A stretch of DNA of 64,000 nt, taken from contig NZ_OY782855.1 of assembly GCF_963678425.1 (NCBI RefSeq), positions 1,860,001 to 1,924,000 of the forward strand, in the 5' to 3' direction. Source of the stretch: an uncultured Bacteroides sp. (GTDB taxonomy: Bacteria; Bacteroidota; Bacteroidia; Bacteroidales; Bacteroidaceae). Numbering within the stretch: the stretch's first letter is position 1; every line of letters starts with the position of its first letter. Positions 1-8,007 of this stretch are shown here, piece by piece. The notes under the pieces are model-generated. The model was not told where the DNA came from and did no database searches. It worked only from the letters and a program-made list of their open reading frames with translations. The translations under genes and the position numbers were made by a program.

Positions 1-171
1 CGGCCTCATTTTTTTGCGTGAAGAAATTGGGAGGTTTGTAGCGTGAAGAAGGGGCTGTTGTTTGAGCGAAGCGAGTTTCAGCACCTTCCGCTACAAGCAT
101 CACGATTTTAGCAAAAAAAATGCAGCCTTGACCTTTTGTTTCTTTTCCGTCAAGGGAAAAGAAAAGAAGCC
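1..171 (-). repeat. Interspersed repeat, copy A (cut by window start)
   Basis: About 170 bases matching, in the same orientation, the copy at 3018-3188 and, in reverse complement, the copies at 842-1012 and 2416-2586. Shared blocks include CGGCCTCAT at one end, a TGAGCGAAGCGAGTTT core beside AAGGGGC, and AATGCAGCCTTGA followed by a TTTCTTTT tract. No protein is supported in it. The left end lies outside the window. Confidence 0.75.
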
Positions 172-173
172 AG

Positions 174-679
174 TTAATAACCTATTAAAAAATCCCGGAT
201 AAACACATGCTTAATACCTTCATAGCTGTTTCCGCGAAACTCGTCTTCACTAACTACTATTTTCGGGTAGTTATCCTGCACTTTAAGCAAATTGCCAAAT
301 TCCCGTTCGATCGTTGTTTCGCTATCCAGTTTTAAAGTTGCCTGCACATAGAGCTTCTCTGCCCCCTTTTCACAAACAAAGTCAATTTCCGAGGAAGCAG
401 ACATACCCACTTTTATACTATACCCTCGGTACAAAAGATGATTATAGACAATGTTTTCAAGAATCTTTGCTCTGTCTTGCAAACGATAACCGATAATCAC
501 ATTTCTGATACCCATATTCTCGAAATAATACTTCTCACCAATCTCGAAGAAACGTTTACCAATCAGATCATATCTTCCCACCCTGTGAATCAGGAATGCA
601 TTCGTGAGGTATTCCACATAGTTCTGTATCTGGTTGACAGAAATCTGCCTCTCTTCTTGATAATCTTAGAGATTTTCAT
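174..679 (-). pseudogene. Remnant of a DUF4143-type AAA ATPase (C-terminal part)
   Basis: The readable part, 147 codons from a GTG at 617 to the stop at 174, looks like the C-terminal DUF4143 region of predicted ATPases: a nuclease-like stretch RGYSIKVGMSASSEIDFVC, then REFGNLLKVQDNYPKIVVS and a final GIKHVFIRDFLIGY. The frame remains readable upstream of 617 as far as an in-frame TAA near 655, and an ATG at 679 lies in another frame. The whole ATP-binding half is missing. I read it as a truncated, frame-broken pseudogene. The family call rests on recognising the C-terminal pattern; it could also be a short divergent protein. Confidence 0.6.
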
Positions 680-788
680 CTTCAAAAGTTTAATGTATAA
701 TTAAAACAATAACAAATATAAGCAAAAGTTTTAAGTATAACTAAAACTTTTCTATTTTTACTTAAAAGTTTTAAGTATGATTTAAACT
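672..788. repeat. Three AT-rich direct repeats at the broken end of the ATPase remnant
   Basis: Three copies of a roughly 25-base unit with the core AAAAGTTTTAAGTATAACTA begin near 672, 722 and 762; the outer two diverge from the middle one. They lie just upstream of the minus-strand ATPase remnant. They could be former promoter or operator sequence, or a recombination scar. No function can be assigned from sequence. Confidence 0.5.
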
Positions 789-841
789 GCCTTTTGTTTT
801 TGTTTGATTGCAAAGACCTTTTCTTTTGCCTTGATGCAAAA

Positions 842-1012
842 GAAACAAAAAATCAAGTCTGCATATTCTACGCTACTTCATTCCTCCGTTTCGCTAAAGG
901 GGCTAAAACTCGCTTCGCTCAGACAGGCGCCCCTTTTTTACGCTACACTACGTCATTCCGTTTTACGCTGCGAATATGAGGCCGGTCCTCTTTCCGCTCG
1001 GCTGCGCCATCG
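842..1012 (+). repeat. Interspersed repeat, copy B
   Basis: A 171-base block that matches 2416-2586 with about three mismatches, in the same orientation. It contains a hairpin-forming AAGGGGC...GCCCCTTTTTT segment and the phrase CTCGCTTCGCTCAGACAGG. The flanks to about 1100 are rich in GCTTCGCT-like words, as in the other copies. The block has open frames in several phases, but these arise from its composition and are not called as genes. Copies B and C enclose the toxin-antitoxin pair as direct repeats. Confidence 0.85.
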
Positions 1013-1119
1013 CTCGTTTAGCCTTTGCTTCGCTCGGCTTGAGGGTTACTCGCTACGCTTCGTTCTTTGGCTTGGCTGCGCCTCGCTTGTATTTTTTTAC
1101 CTTCAATCTAATTAATTGG

Positions 1120-1158
1120 TAAACAAATTTGTTTATCTAAAAGATATTACTATTTTTG
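1120..1158 (+). promoter_or_regulatory. Promoter with palindromic operator for the antitoxin-toxin pair
   Basis: A perfect 16-base palindrome, TAAACAAATTTGTTTA, spans 1120-1135. Its right half supplies a TTG (1129-1131) that sits 19 bases before TATTTTTG (1151-1158), matching the Bacteroides TTG-N19-TAnnTTTG promoter. The start codon follows at 1178. A palindrome over the -33 element, directly before a gene encoding an HTH protein, suggests autorepression; that is inference. Confidence 0.65.
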
Positions 1159-1177
1159 CAATAATAATTTAGCGAAT

Positions 1178-1726
1178 ATGCTTCCTAAAATAGAAAAAAT
1201 AAAAGGAGTTCATCCAGGAGCAGTTCTTAGGAGAGAATTGAAACGGAGGGGAATAGAAAGCAAACAATTTGCTCTTTCTTTGGGCGAATATCCTCAAACG
1301 ATTAATGCCATTAGCAAAGGGAGAAGAGGTGTTAATCCAGCATTATCTATTAAACTAGGTCATGCGCTGAATATTGATGATGAATATTTTGCATTACTGC
1401 AAGCTTATTATGATATTGAGAAAGAGCGTAAAATACTACTTGAGAACCAAATAAAACCCAATCTGACCAAAATCCGCAAAATTCTGTTTTGGGATACAGA
1501 CATTAACAAAATTGACTGGCAAAAGCATAAAAAGGCAATAATCAGACGAATTTTTGAACGGGGAAATGACTCCGAAATAAAAGAAATCATTGCATTTTAT
1601 GGTGATGAGACAGTAATCAGGGAATTAAAAACTGTTCCTCAATTTTTGCCCGCTCTTTCAGCGAATGCTGAAAAGTATTTAGGTATTAGCTTAACCAGGA
1701 CTAATGATTCACACAGAACTACATAA
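1178..1726 (+). CDS. HTH-type antitoxin (HigA/Xre-like, probable DUF6922 C-terminus)
   Basis: A 182-residue protein. Residues 12-65 (HPGAVLRRELKRRGIESKQF onward) form a HigA-type helix-turn-helix that begins with the usual HPG. Residues about 97-150 (ILFWDTDINKIDWQKH, then FERGNDSEIKEIIAFYGDE) match what I remember of the DUF6922 domain, often found with AbiEii-type toxins. The last codons overlap the toxin gene by 23 bases, so the two are co-translated. It is expected to neutralise the downstream nucleotidyltransferase and to repress the operon through the palindrome at 1120. HTH identity is firm; the DUF number is from memory. Confidence 0.8.
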   Translation: MLPKIEKIKGVHPGAVLRRELKRRGIESKQFALSLGEYPQTINAISKGRRGVNPALSIKLGHALNIDDEYFALLQAYYDIEKERKILLENQIKPNLTKIRKILFWDTDINKIDWQKHKKAIIRRIFERGNDSEIKEIIAFYGDETVIRELKTVPQFLPALSANAEKYLGISLTRTNDSHRTT

Positions 1727-2357
1727 AGAAACTGTGTCTGATACACTTTGGTGGGTGCTAAAGCAATTAATGGAAATTGAAATGCTTTCATCTTTCAGAC
1801 TAGTTGGAGGAACATCTCTAAGCCTTCAATTAGGGCACCGCATGTCTGTGGATATAGATTTGTTTACTGACGCAGAATATGGAAGTATTAATTTTGACCA
1901 GATTGATATAGAATTACAGAGAAAGTTTCCTTTTATTGAAATGCAGTATGAAGGAAACAATGGTTTTGGGAAAAGTTATTTTATTGGTAAAAGTAAAGAT
2001 GATATTGTAAAGACAGATTTATTCTATACAGATCATTTTATCCGTCGCGCAGTTGTATCCGATTCTATTCGCATGGCCTCTATAGAGGATATTGTTGCAA
2101 TGAAAATGGAGATTATAGGGCAGAATGGCAGAAAAAAGGATTTTTGGGACATCCATGAACTTATGGATGTTATGTCATTCAAACAGATGATTGAGCTCCA
2201 TACAGAACGTTATCCATACACTTATACTCCTGAAGAACTTAAAGTTAAATTAATAGATTTTCAATATGCAGATGCAGATTTTGACCCCATCTGCTTAAGA
2301 GGACAATACTGGGAGCTTATAAAAGAAGATATTGAAGAAGAGGTTAATCTAATTTAA
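1704..2357 (+). CDS. AbiEii/AbiGii-family nucleotidyltransferase toxin
   Basis: A 217-residue protein with the minimal nucleotidyltransferase signature GGTSLSLQLGHR followed by SVDIDLF, giving a GG pair at 35-36 and metal-binding aspartates at 50 and 52. A second part, SIEDIVAMKMEIIGQNGRKK then DFWDIHELM, is typical of AbiEii/MenT-like toxins, which add nucleotides to RNA targets or otherwise stop growth and can abort phage infection. It overlaps the antitoxin gene by 23 bases. Length and motifs are intact, so it is probably functional. No second operon gene follows; repeat copy C begins about 60 bases downstream. Confidence 0.85.
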   Translation: MIHTELHKETVSDTLWWVLKQLMEIEMLSSFRLVGGTSLSLQLGHRMSVDIDLFTDAEYGSINFDQIDIELQRKFPFIEMQYEGNNGFGKSYFIGKSKDDIVKTDLFYTDHFIRRAVVSDSIRMASIEDIVAMKMEIIGQNGRKKDFWDIHELMDVMSFKQMIELHTERYPYTYTPEELKVKLIDFQYADADFDPICLRGQYWELIKEDIEEEVNLI

Positions 2358-2415
2358 AACTATTCTTTTCTTTTGCCTTGATTGCAACTGCCTTTTCTTT
2401 TTGCTTGATCAAAAA

Positions 2416-2586
2416 GAAACAAAAAATCAAGGCTGCATATTCTACGCTACTCCATTCCTCCGTTTCACTAAAGGGGCTAAAACTCGCTTCGCTCAGACAG
2501 GCGCCCCTTTTTTACGCTACACTACGTCATTCCGTTTTACGCTGCGAATATGAGGCCGGTCCTCTTTCCGCTCGGCTGCGCCATCG
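2416..2586 (+). repeat. Interspersed repeat, copy C
   Basis: The same 171-base block as copy B (842-1012), in direct orientation and about 98 percent identical. It starts just after the toxin gene. The high identity implies recent duplication, or homogenisation by recombination, across the toxin-antitoxin pair. Confidence 0.85.
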
Positions 2587-2616
2587 TTCTTCTTACAAAA
2601 AGAAACTATTTTAATT

Positions 2617-2877
2617 TTGCCCGTTAACATTGAGAGACTTTGCCCGATAACAATGGGAGATTTTATTGCTATGAAAAAAGGTAAAGTTCAGGATGTGATA
2701 CAAGTGTGCTATAAGATAGAAGGCACCAATTTTGAACGCGAATACAACGGCCTTGTTGAAGCTATGAACTATTTTAAAATAAATGAAGGAACAATTGTAA
2801 CATTCAACCAAAAAGATATTTTTGAGGAAAATGGACTAAAAATAAAAATGATACCAGCAACAGAATTCCTACAATAA
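2617..2877 (+). pseudogene. C-terminal remnant of a second ATPase (AAA/DUF4143 type)
   Basis: An 86-codon open frame whose second half, DVIQVCYKIEG, REYNGLVEAMNYFKINEGTI and the ending MIPATEFL, resembles the extreme C-terminus of DUF4143-type ATPases in Bacteroidales. The first 20 or so residues do not fit that family and run straight out of repeat copy C, so the gene is a 3-prime fragment. It lies opposite in orientation to the remnant at 174-679, and the two are different stretches of the family. It has no visible promoter. Confidence 0.55.
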
Positions 2878-3017
2878 AGCCAAGCAAAGAAAAAACGCTC
2901 CCCCAACCCCACCAAGCGAAGGCAAAGCCGAGCCAAGAAAAGGCGGTATTTACCCAGAAGCGAGCGAAGCAAAGCTTTATCAGCTCCCAATACCCACCCC
3001 GCCACAGAAACCAAAGA

Positions 3018-3188
3018 CCGGCCTCATTTTTTTTGCGTGAAAAAATCAGGAGGAATGGAGCGTTAAGAAGGGGCGACTGTCTGAGCGAAGCGAGTTTGAG
3101 CCCCTTCAACGGAATGGAACCGGATTTTAGCAGAAAAAATGCAGCCTTGAACTTTTGGTTCTTTTCTGTCAAGAGAAAAGAACAGAAC
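3018..3188 (-). repeat. Interspersed repeat, copy D
   Basis: Same family as copy A and in the same orientation, with the shared CGGCCTCATTTTTTT end, TGAGCGAAGCGAGTTTGAGC core and AATGCAGCCTTGA block; more diverged from B and C. The preceding 2880-3017 carries GCGAGCGAAGCAAAGC-type words also present, reverse-complemented, beyond copy B, so the full element may be about 300 bases. Confidence 0.7.
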
Positions 3189-3215
3189 ATTTCAATAAAA
3201 GAGCCTGAGAGAAAA

Positions 3216-3725
3216 TTAAAGTTTCTCCAGACAACTGGCGCTAACAGTTGTGAGCGCACACCCCAACCCTTCGAGACGAACGGCAACCTTAAACTTGCCT
3301 TTGATCTCGACAAGCTCACCAACAAGACCTTCGAGACCGCCATGGGTAATGCGGACGGGAGTGCCGGGAGACAGAGCGGAAACATCGAACTCTACCTCGT
3401 CAGTAGACTTTTCCACCATCTTGCGGAGTTGCTCAATCTGATTATCAGGAATGGGTGCAGGACGGGATTGCTCGCGGACAAATGCAATGGCGCCGTAGGT
3501 CATGAGTACTTTTTGTGTTTCTTCCGGAAGGATGTGCACAAAGATATAGCCGGAAAGTACAGGTTGCTCAATCTTCTTCATGCGATCGTGCCACTTGCGC
3601 GTTACCATCTGAACAGGAAGATAATGCTCTATACCAGACTCCAGGAAGCGTTCTCTTACTTTTTTCTCTGCCCTGGGAGCGGTATAAACCGCATACCAAT
3701 AACGGGTATCTCTTTCTATATCCAT
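3216..3725 (-). CDS. UpxY-family transcription antiterminator (NusG-like)
   Basis: A 169-residue NusG paralogue. Residues 8-110 form the NusG N-terminal domain (YWYAVYTAPRAEKKVRERF, YLPVQMVTRKW, LSGYIFVHI), and residues about 120-160 a KOW-like segment (GTPVRITHGGLEGLVGEL). UpxY proteins let RNA polymerase read through terminators in the leader of their own polysaccharide operon, and so are normally the first gene of a capsule or exopolysaccharide cluster. Here nothing of the kind follows: repeat copy D starts 28 bases past the stop. It may act in trans, or may have lost its operon. The family call is confident. Confidence 0.9.
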   Translation of the reverse strand: MDIERDTRYWYAVYTAPRAEKKVRERFLESGIEHYLPVQMVTRKWHDRMKKIEQPVLSGYIFVHILPEETQKVLMTYGAIAFVREQSRPAPIPDNQIEQLRKMVEKSTDEVEFDVSALSPGTPVRITHGGLEGLVGELVEIKGKFKVAVRLEGLGCALTTVSASCLEKL

Positions 3726-3762
3726 AGTATCTGACCTTAAATATTACTCTTTACGTTTTATG

Positions 3763-3770
3763 CAAATGTA
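3763..3770 (-). promoter_or_regulatory. Promoter -7 box for the upxY-like gene
   Basis: Reads TACATTTG on the minus strand, an exact TAnnTTTG match 38 bases before the start codon. A clear -33 TTG at the usual spacing was not found (CAA on the plus strand at 793-795 of the 3,000s lies 22 bases away), so confidence is moderate. Confidence 0.45.
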
Positions 3771-3846
3771 ATAAGATTCTGCCAATTCTGATCAAAATAT
3801 ACACTCTTTTGAACAAAAATATAAGCTTTGTCTCATTTATATTGTC

Positions 3847-3854
3847 TATTTTTG
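3847..3854 (+). promoter_or_regulatory. Promoter -7 box for the MFS transporter gene
   Basis: TATTTTTG matches the Bacteroides TAnnTTTG box, 42 bases before the start codon at 3897. The nearest upstream TTTG (3827-3830) is 16 bases away, slightly short for the usual 19-21. Confidence 0.45.
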
Positions 3855-3896
3855 ACCCCCAGATATTAAAAACCATAAATAATTAAATCGTTTATC

Positions 3897-5282
3897 ATGA
3901 GTAAATTTGATGATGTGAACGGGAAAATGACCCGCTACAGGTGGGTGATTTGTTCATTACTATTTTTCGCTACGACCATTAATTACATGGACCGTAACGT
4001 AATTGCTTTTTTAAAAGAATTTTTCTGCTCGCCGGTGGCGAACGGAGGTTTTGGCTGGAGTAACTCCGATTTCTCCTACGTAACAGCATTCTTTACTGCT
4101 GCTTATGCTACTCTTACTGTTTTCTCCGGGGTAATTATTGATAAGATAGGATCAAAATTAGGTTTGGCTCTTTCATTGATTATCTGGTCTCTTTGTGGTA
4201 TCGGAAATGCTTTCGTAGGAAAGACCATTACTTTCCATATCATTATCAGAAGTATGTTTGGATTGGGTGAAGCCGGAAACTTCCCTGCATCTATCAAAAC
4301 AGTAACAGAATGGTTCCCTAAACGTGAACGTTCACTGGCTACCGGTATCTTTAACAGCGGTTCCAATGTGGGTGCAATGATCTCAGCGCTGTTTGTACCC
4401 TGGTGTTTAATTTACTTCGGCGATGGATTAGGCTGGAAGATGGCATTTATCCTGACCGGTGGTATCGGTTTCATTTGGTTAGCATTCTGGTTCTCATTAT
4501 TCGGATCTCCAAAGAAGATGCTTGATAAGGGCACCATCAGTCAGGGTGAATATGACTACATCCATGCTGACGATACTGAGCTTACTCCTGAACAGATTGA
4601 AAATGAAAAGAATGGCGTGAAGGAAAAGATTTCATGGGGTAAGATGTTGAGATACCCACAAACATGGTCTTTCTTCATGGGTAAGTTTATGACCGACGGT
4701 GTTTGGTGGTTCCTGTTGTTCTGGTTACCTGACTACCTGAAAAAACAGTTCCATATGACTACTCAGGAGGTGATGTGGCCTACATTCATTGTATTTGGTA
4801 TTGCTATTATAGGTAGTGTATTTGGTGGTAGTATTCCTATGTTCTTTATGAACAAGGGTATGAACTCTTACAAGGCAAGAATGACTGCCATGTTCCTGAT
4901 TGCTCTTTGCCCTGTTACTTTATTGTTAACTCAATATTTTGGTAAAGTAGAGGTGTTTGGTGGTGCTGCCATGTATCTGGCTACAGGTATTATCTGTCTG
5001 GCAGGTGCTTCTCACCAGGCTTGGTCAGCCAACTTGTTTACTACCGTATCTGACATGTTCCCTAAGAAAGCAATTGCTTCTGTAACAGGTATCGGTGGTT
5101 TGGCAGGTGGTATTGGTGGCGTATTGATTCAGTTACTAGCCGGATTCATTACTGACTTGTATGCAGCGACTCCTACTGTGGCTTACGGAATTATGTTTGG
5201 CGTATGTGCCTTTGCTTATCTGATTGCATGGGTGATTATGAAAACACTTGTTCCTCAATACAAGATTATTACTGATCTATAA
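3897..5282 (+). CDS. MFS transporter, ExuT-like (anion:cation symporter family)
   Basis: A 461-residue integral membrane protein with about 12 membrane segments. TTINYMDRNVIAFLKEFF near residues 27-44 is the conserved first-helix motif of the anion:cation symporter branch, which includes hexuronate (ExuT) and related sugar-acid carriers. GLGEAGNFPASIKTVTEWFP and the following KRERSLATGIFNSGSNVGA are equally typical. It likely imports galacturonate, glucuronate or a similar acid sugar with a cation. It stands alone between its own promoter and terminator, with no catabolic genes beside it, so the substrate is not shown by context. Confidence 0.85.
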   Translation: MSKFDDVNGKMTRYRWVICSLLFFATTINYMDRNVIAFLKEFFCSPVANGGFGWSNSDFSYVTAFFTAAYATLTVFSGVIIDKIGSKLGLALSLIIWSLCGIGNAFVGKTITFHIIIRSMFGLGEAGNFPASIKTVTEWFPKRERSLATGIFNSGSNVGAMISALFVPWCLIYFGDGLGWKMAFILTGGIGFIWLAFWFSLFGSPKKMLDKGTISQGEYDYIHADDTELTPEQIENEKNGVKEKISWGKMLRYPQTWSFFMGKFMTDGVWWFLLFWLPDYLKKQFHMTTQEVMWPTFIVFGIAIIGSVFGGSIPMFFMNKGMNSYKARMTAMFLIALCPVTLLLTQYFGKVEVFGGAAMYLATGIICLAGASHQAWSANLFTTVSDMFPKKAIASVTGIGGLAGGIGGVLIQLLAGFITDLYAATPTVAYGIMFGVCAFAYLIAWVIMKTLVPQYKIITDL

Positions 5283-5312
5283 TAATAAGCATACCTTATT
5301 AATAAGGATATA

Positions 5313-5358
5313 AAAAAACCGGGGCTGAATTCTTTTTAGAATTCAGCCCCGGTTTTTT
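5313..5358. terminator. Bidirectional intrinsic terminator
   Basis: A perfect 21-base-pair stem (5313-5333 with 5338-5358) around a TTTT loop, core CCGGGGCTGAATTCT, flanked by an A-run on the left and a T-run on the right. It lies between the convergent transporter gene and the minus-strand protease operon and can end transcripts from both sides. Confidence 0.92.
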
Positions 5359-5379
5359 ATTTATACGCTAGTATATGCG

Positions 5380-7926
5380 TTACTTCACAAACTTTATTCT
5401 GACAGGCTGATCAACTCCCTGCAAACAGATCCAGGCCACATAAACGCCTGAAGGCAATGCAGTCAGGTTCTGAGTATAACGAAGGCCTTCAGCCTTTTCA
5501 CTCATCAGTTTAACTCCGGAAACAGAATAAACAGTTATGTTCTTCAGGGCAATACCACTCTCGACAAGCAACTGATCATTGCTAAGGGAAAGTGTAACTA
5601 CCTTATCAGCCTGCTCATTTGCTAAGCCGGTGCCGGTAATACTGACAGTTACCACTTCAGATGTTGGGGTTTCTCCAAATGTTCCCGCAGCCTTTACAGA
5701 ATAAACATTGCTGCCACTCAAAGGCGAATTATCTGTATAGGTGGGAGTAAGAGAGGTACCTATCTGCACATTGTTGCGGAAGATGTGGTATTCATGGATC
5801 ATAGAGTTCTGCACCTCGGGGTAAACAGCTACGTTGTCAACATGCCACCAGTATGAAAGTCCGGTTTGATTCGTGTCATAGGCATTAAAGGCTACACGCA
5901 TATTATCGGACATATAAGAGGAGAGGTCGACATCCACTCTTTCGTATTGGTTAACAACTGTACCTTGCTTCATGAGATCCCATACAGGAGTCCAGGTGGT
6001 TCCGCCATCGTTACTTACCTTCACATAATAGAAATTACTGGTGTTGTTTTTACCGGGGGCAGTAGATTTGGAATAGAAAGACAAGCTTTTGCCATTGGAG
6101 AATGCAGGAGAAATAAGCCATTCGTCCTGATGGGTATCAGACAGTTCTTCGCGCATACGTGCCGAATAGTTCCCTTTATAAGAAAGAGTATATTTAGTAG
6201 TAGGTTCCCACTCCCATCCACGGCTGTTGGCATTCTTTATCTGCCATCCTTTGGGATTTGAAGCGTTCTCAAAATCTTCGCTCAACACGGCAGTTCCTTC
6301 GTCGGGAGCTATCCAGTTAAGTACTACACTGCTTCCCTCGTGCTTTGCCTTTAACGAATGCGGAGGCTGAATGGTGCTGGAACTCTGCGAAATGGTTAAG
6401 GTATCGGCTACAGAACTATCGGATGCTCCGGAGAATATAACCTGAGCAACGCGGGGATTGACTGCCTCATTTGCCGAAGTGGCAGTGAGAGTCACAGTAT
6501 ACGAGCCGGCATCGCCGGCAGAAGGGGTGGCCGAAAGCCATTGAGGCAGTTCACTGATTTTCCAGGCTACATCTGACTGTACTTTTACACTAATAGTACT
6601 ATTGGCAGTTCCTTCAATAACCACACTGGATTGTGGCAAATAGATCTGATCTTTGACTGGCAGTAAATCAAAAGAGATGGTTTCTCCGCATAAGGAGATA
6701 TTTGCTATAGCAAAATTAGCCTCTTTACCATCACTGTAAAAGGGTTTATAGGCAGTAGTTATACCGCCAAAAGAGACACGTCCGCTCTCCTGACTGAAAG
6801 TAGCCTTACTTAAATCGCCATCCTGAGTGGTTGTTCCGTTGGGTCGGAAAATATATTCTTCGTCGAGCTTGGTAGAGCCATTGTAGTTCACATTTCCCAG
6901 TGAGGAAGGATTGATGCGGTATACCAATAGTCCTGAAGAAGGCAGTCCTGAATCAAAAGTACCTTCTTTCTTACGATACTCCACAACAAAATACTCGTCG
7001 GACCCGATAGGTTTTATCTTATAGGCTATATTAAGCTTATCGGTACCTCCCACCGGATTAAGAACATACTTACCAAGAGCAGAAATTTCGGGTATCTCAT
7101 CGATCCATTTGCAGTACTTATATTTGGTATAAACCGTCATCTGCTGAGGAGTCTCAAGATTGTCGGACATTAAATCCCAAACACCCACCGGATTTAAGTC
7201 GCCCGAGGTGTGGTACAGGTCATAAGTGCCCAATGTATGAGACATCTCATGACATAGCACGCCGGTGTTTATCGACTTAGGAGAAAGCATTGAACCATAT
7301 CCGTTGGCATAATCGAACAACATCAGGTACTCCCCTACCTTCTTACCATTTATAGTGGGCACATCCGTTAGCTGCAAAGCAGAACGATGCGGCCATAAAA
7401 GATCCTTTGAACTGAGGCCGGAGCCACCACTGATCACGATACAAAGATTGTCAATCATTCCATCTCCATTGGCATCAATAACCATATCGGGAGGCAATGA
7501 CGCAGAGAGATAGGTAACCAGTTCCTTAACAAGCGACTGTTCGCGGGTTGTTTTAAACACTCCCCATTCATCGTCCTGATAACCATCGGGGTTAATACTG
7601 GTTTTCTTCTGATAATAGGCACGTTCATACTTTGCCTGATATGAAACGATAACATCTTCCTTGGCAGAAGGGAAGAACACACTTTTCCATGACAGCTGAT
7701 TATACGACGACTCTTTAAAGTAGTTGTATACCGAATTGGCATTCGCTGTTTCGTCATTAAACAGTGTGTTGTAATGAGAGAAGGTTTGATTAAAAGTATC
7801 CTCACCATCATCGGCAAAGCGAAGAAAAACAACCAGGTTGCTTAAATTGCCCTTGTTTGTCCCTGCAGCCATCAGGCATGTAGGCAAAAGAGCCAAAAGA
7901 ATTAATAATAGTTTTGTTTTTTTCAT
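5380..7926 (-). CDS. Secreted M6-family metalloprotease with BACON and sorting domains
   Basis: An 848-residue secreted protease. A signal peptide (MKKTKLLLILLALLPTCLMA) precedes an M6/immune-inhibitor-A type catalytic region; the zinc motif HEMSHTLGTYD lies near residue 226 and the methionine turn WDLMSDN follows. Next come a BACON-like domain (about 420-515, with SDVAWKISELPQWLSATPSAG), a choice-of-anchor-J-like module (about 545-705, SEDFENASNPKGWQI to WHVDNVAVYP), an Fn3-like stretch and a C-terminal type-A sorting-like domain (TVYSVSGVKLMSEKAEGLRY). It is last in the minus-strand operon behind SusCD. Expected role: cutting extracellular proteins. Domain order is clear; substrate is unknown. 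Confidence 0.88.
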   Translation of the reverse strand: MKKTKLLLILLALLPTCLMAAGTNKGNLSNLVVFLRFADDGEDTFNQTFSHYNTLFNDETANANSVYNYFKESSYNQLSWKSVFFPSAKEDVIVSYQAKYERAYYQKKTSINPDGYQDDEWGVFKTTREQSLVKELVTYLSASLPPDMVIDANGDGMIDNLCIVISGGSGLSSKDLLWPHRSALQLTDVPTINGKKVGEYLMLFDYANGYGSMLSPKSINTGVLCHEMSHTLGTYDLYHTSGDLNPVGVWDLMSDNLETPQQMTVYTKYKYCKWIDEIPEISALGKYVLNPVGGTDKLNIAYKIKPIGSDEYFVVEYRKKEGTFDSGLPSSGLLVYRINPSSLGNVNYNGSTKLDEEYIFRPNGTTTQDGDLSKATFSQESGRVSFGGITTAYKPFYSDGKEANFAIANISLCGETISFDLLPVKDQIYLPQSSVVIEGTANSTISVKVQSDVAWKISELPQWLSATPSAGDAGSYTVTLTATSANEAVNPRVAQVIFSGASDSSVADTLTISQSSSTIQPPHSLKAKHEGSSVVLNWIAPDEGTAVLSEDFENASNPKGWQIKNANSRGWEWEPTTKYTLSYKGNYSARMREELSDTHQDEWLISPAFSNGKSLSFYSKSTAPGKNNTSNFYYVKVSNDGGTTWTPVWDLMKQGTVVNQYERVDVDLSSYMSDNMRVAFNAYDTNQTGLSYWWHVDNVAVYPEVQNSMIHEYHIFRNNVQIGTSLTPTYTDNSPLSGSNVYSVKAAGTFGETPTSEVVTVSITGTGLANEQADKVVTLSLSNDQLLVESGIALKNITVYSVSGVKLMSEKAEGLRYTQNLTALPSGVYVAWICLQGVDQPVRIKFVK

Positions 7927-8007
7927 TATTTAATTATAGAAAAGAAAAACCTATACGAAAGAGGTATAAAACACTTCCTTATAGGTTTCTCCTTATATTA
8001 TTAGATA

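Noticed and set aside
794..1115. Open frames of 61 to 103 codons inside the interspersed repeat
   Set aside because: The same frames recur in repeat copy C, with low-complexity translations (ASLRQAPLFYATLRHS) and no start signals; they come from repeat composition.
3033..3734. A 233-codon plus-strand open frame
   Set aside because: It covers repeat copy D and the antisense of the UpxY-type gene; the minus-strand protein has clear NusG/KOW motifs.
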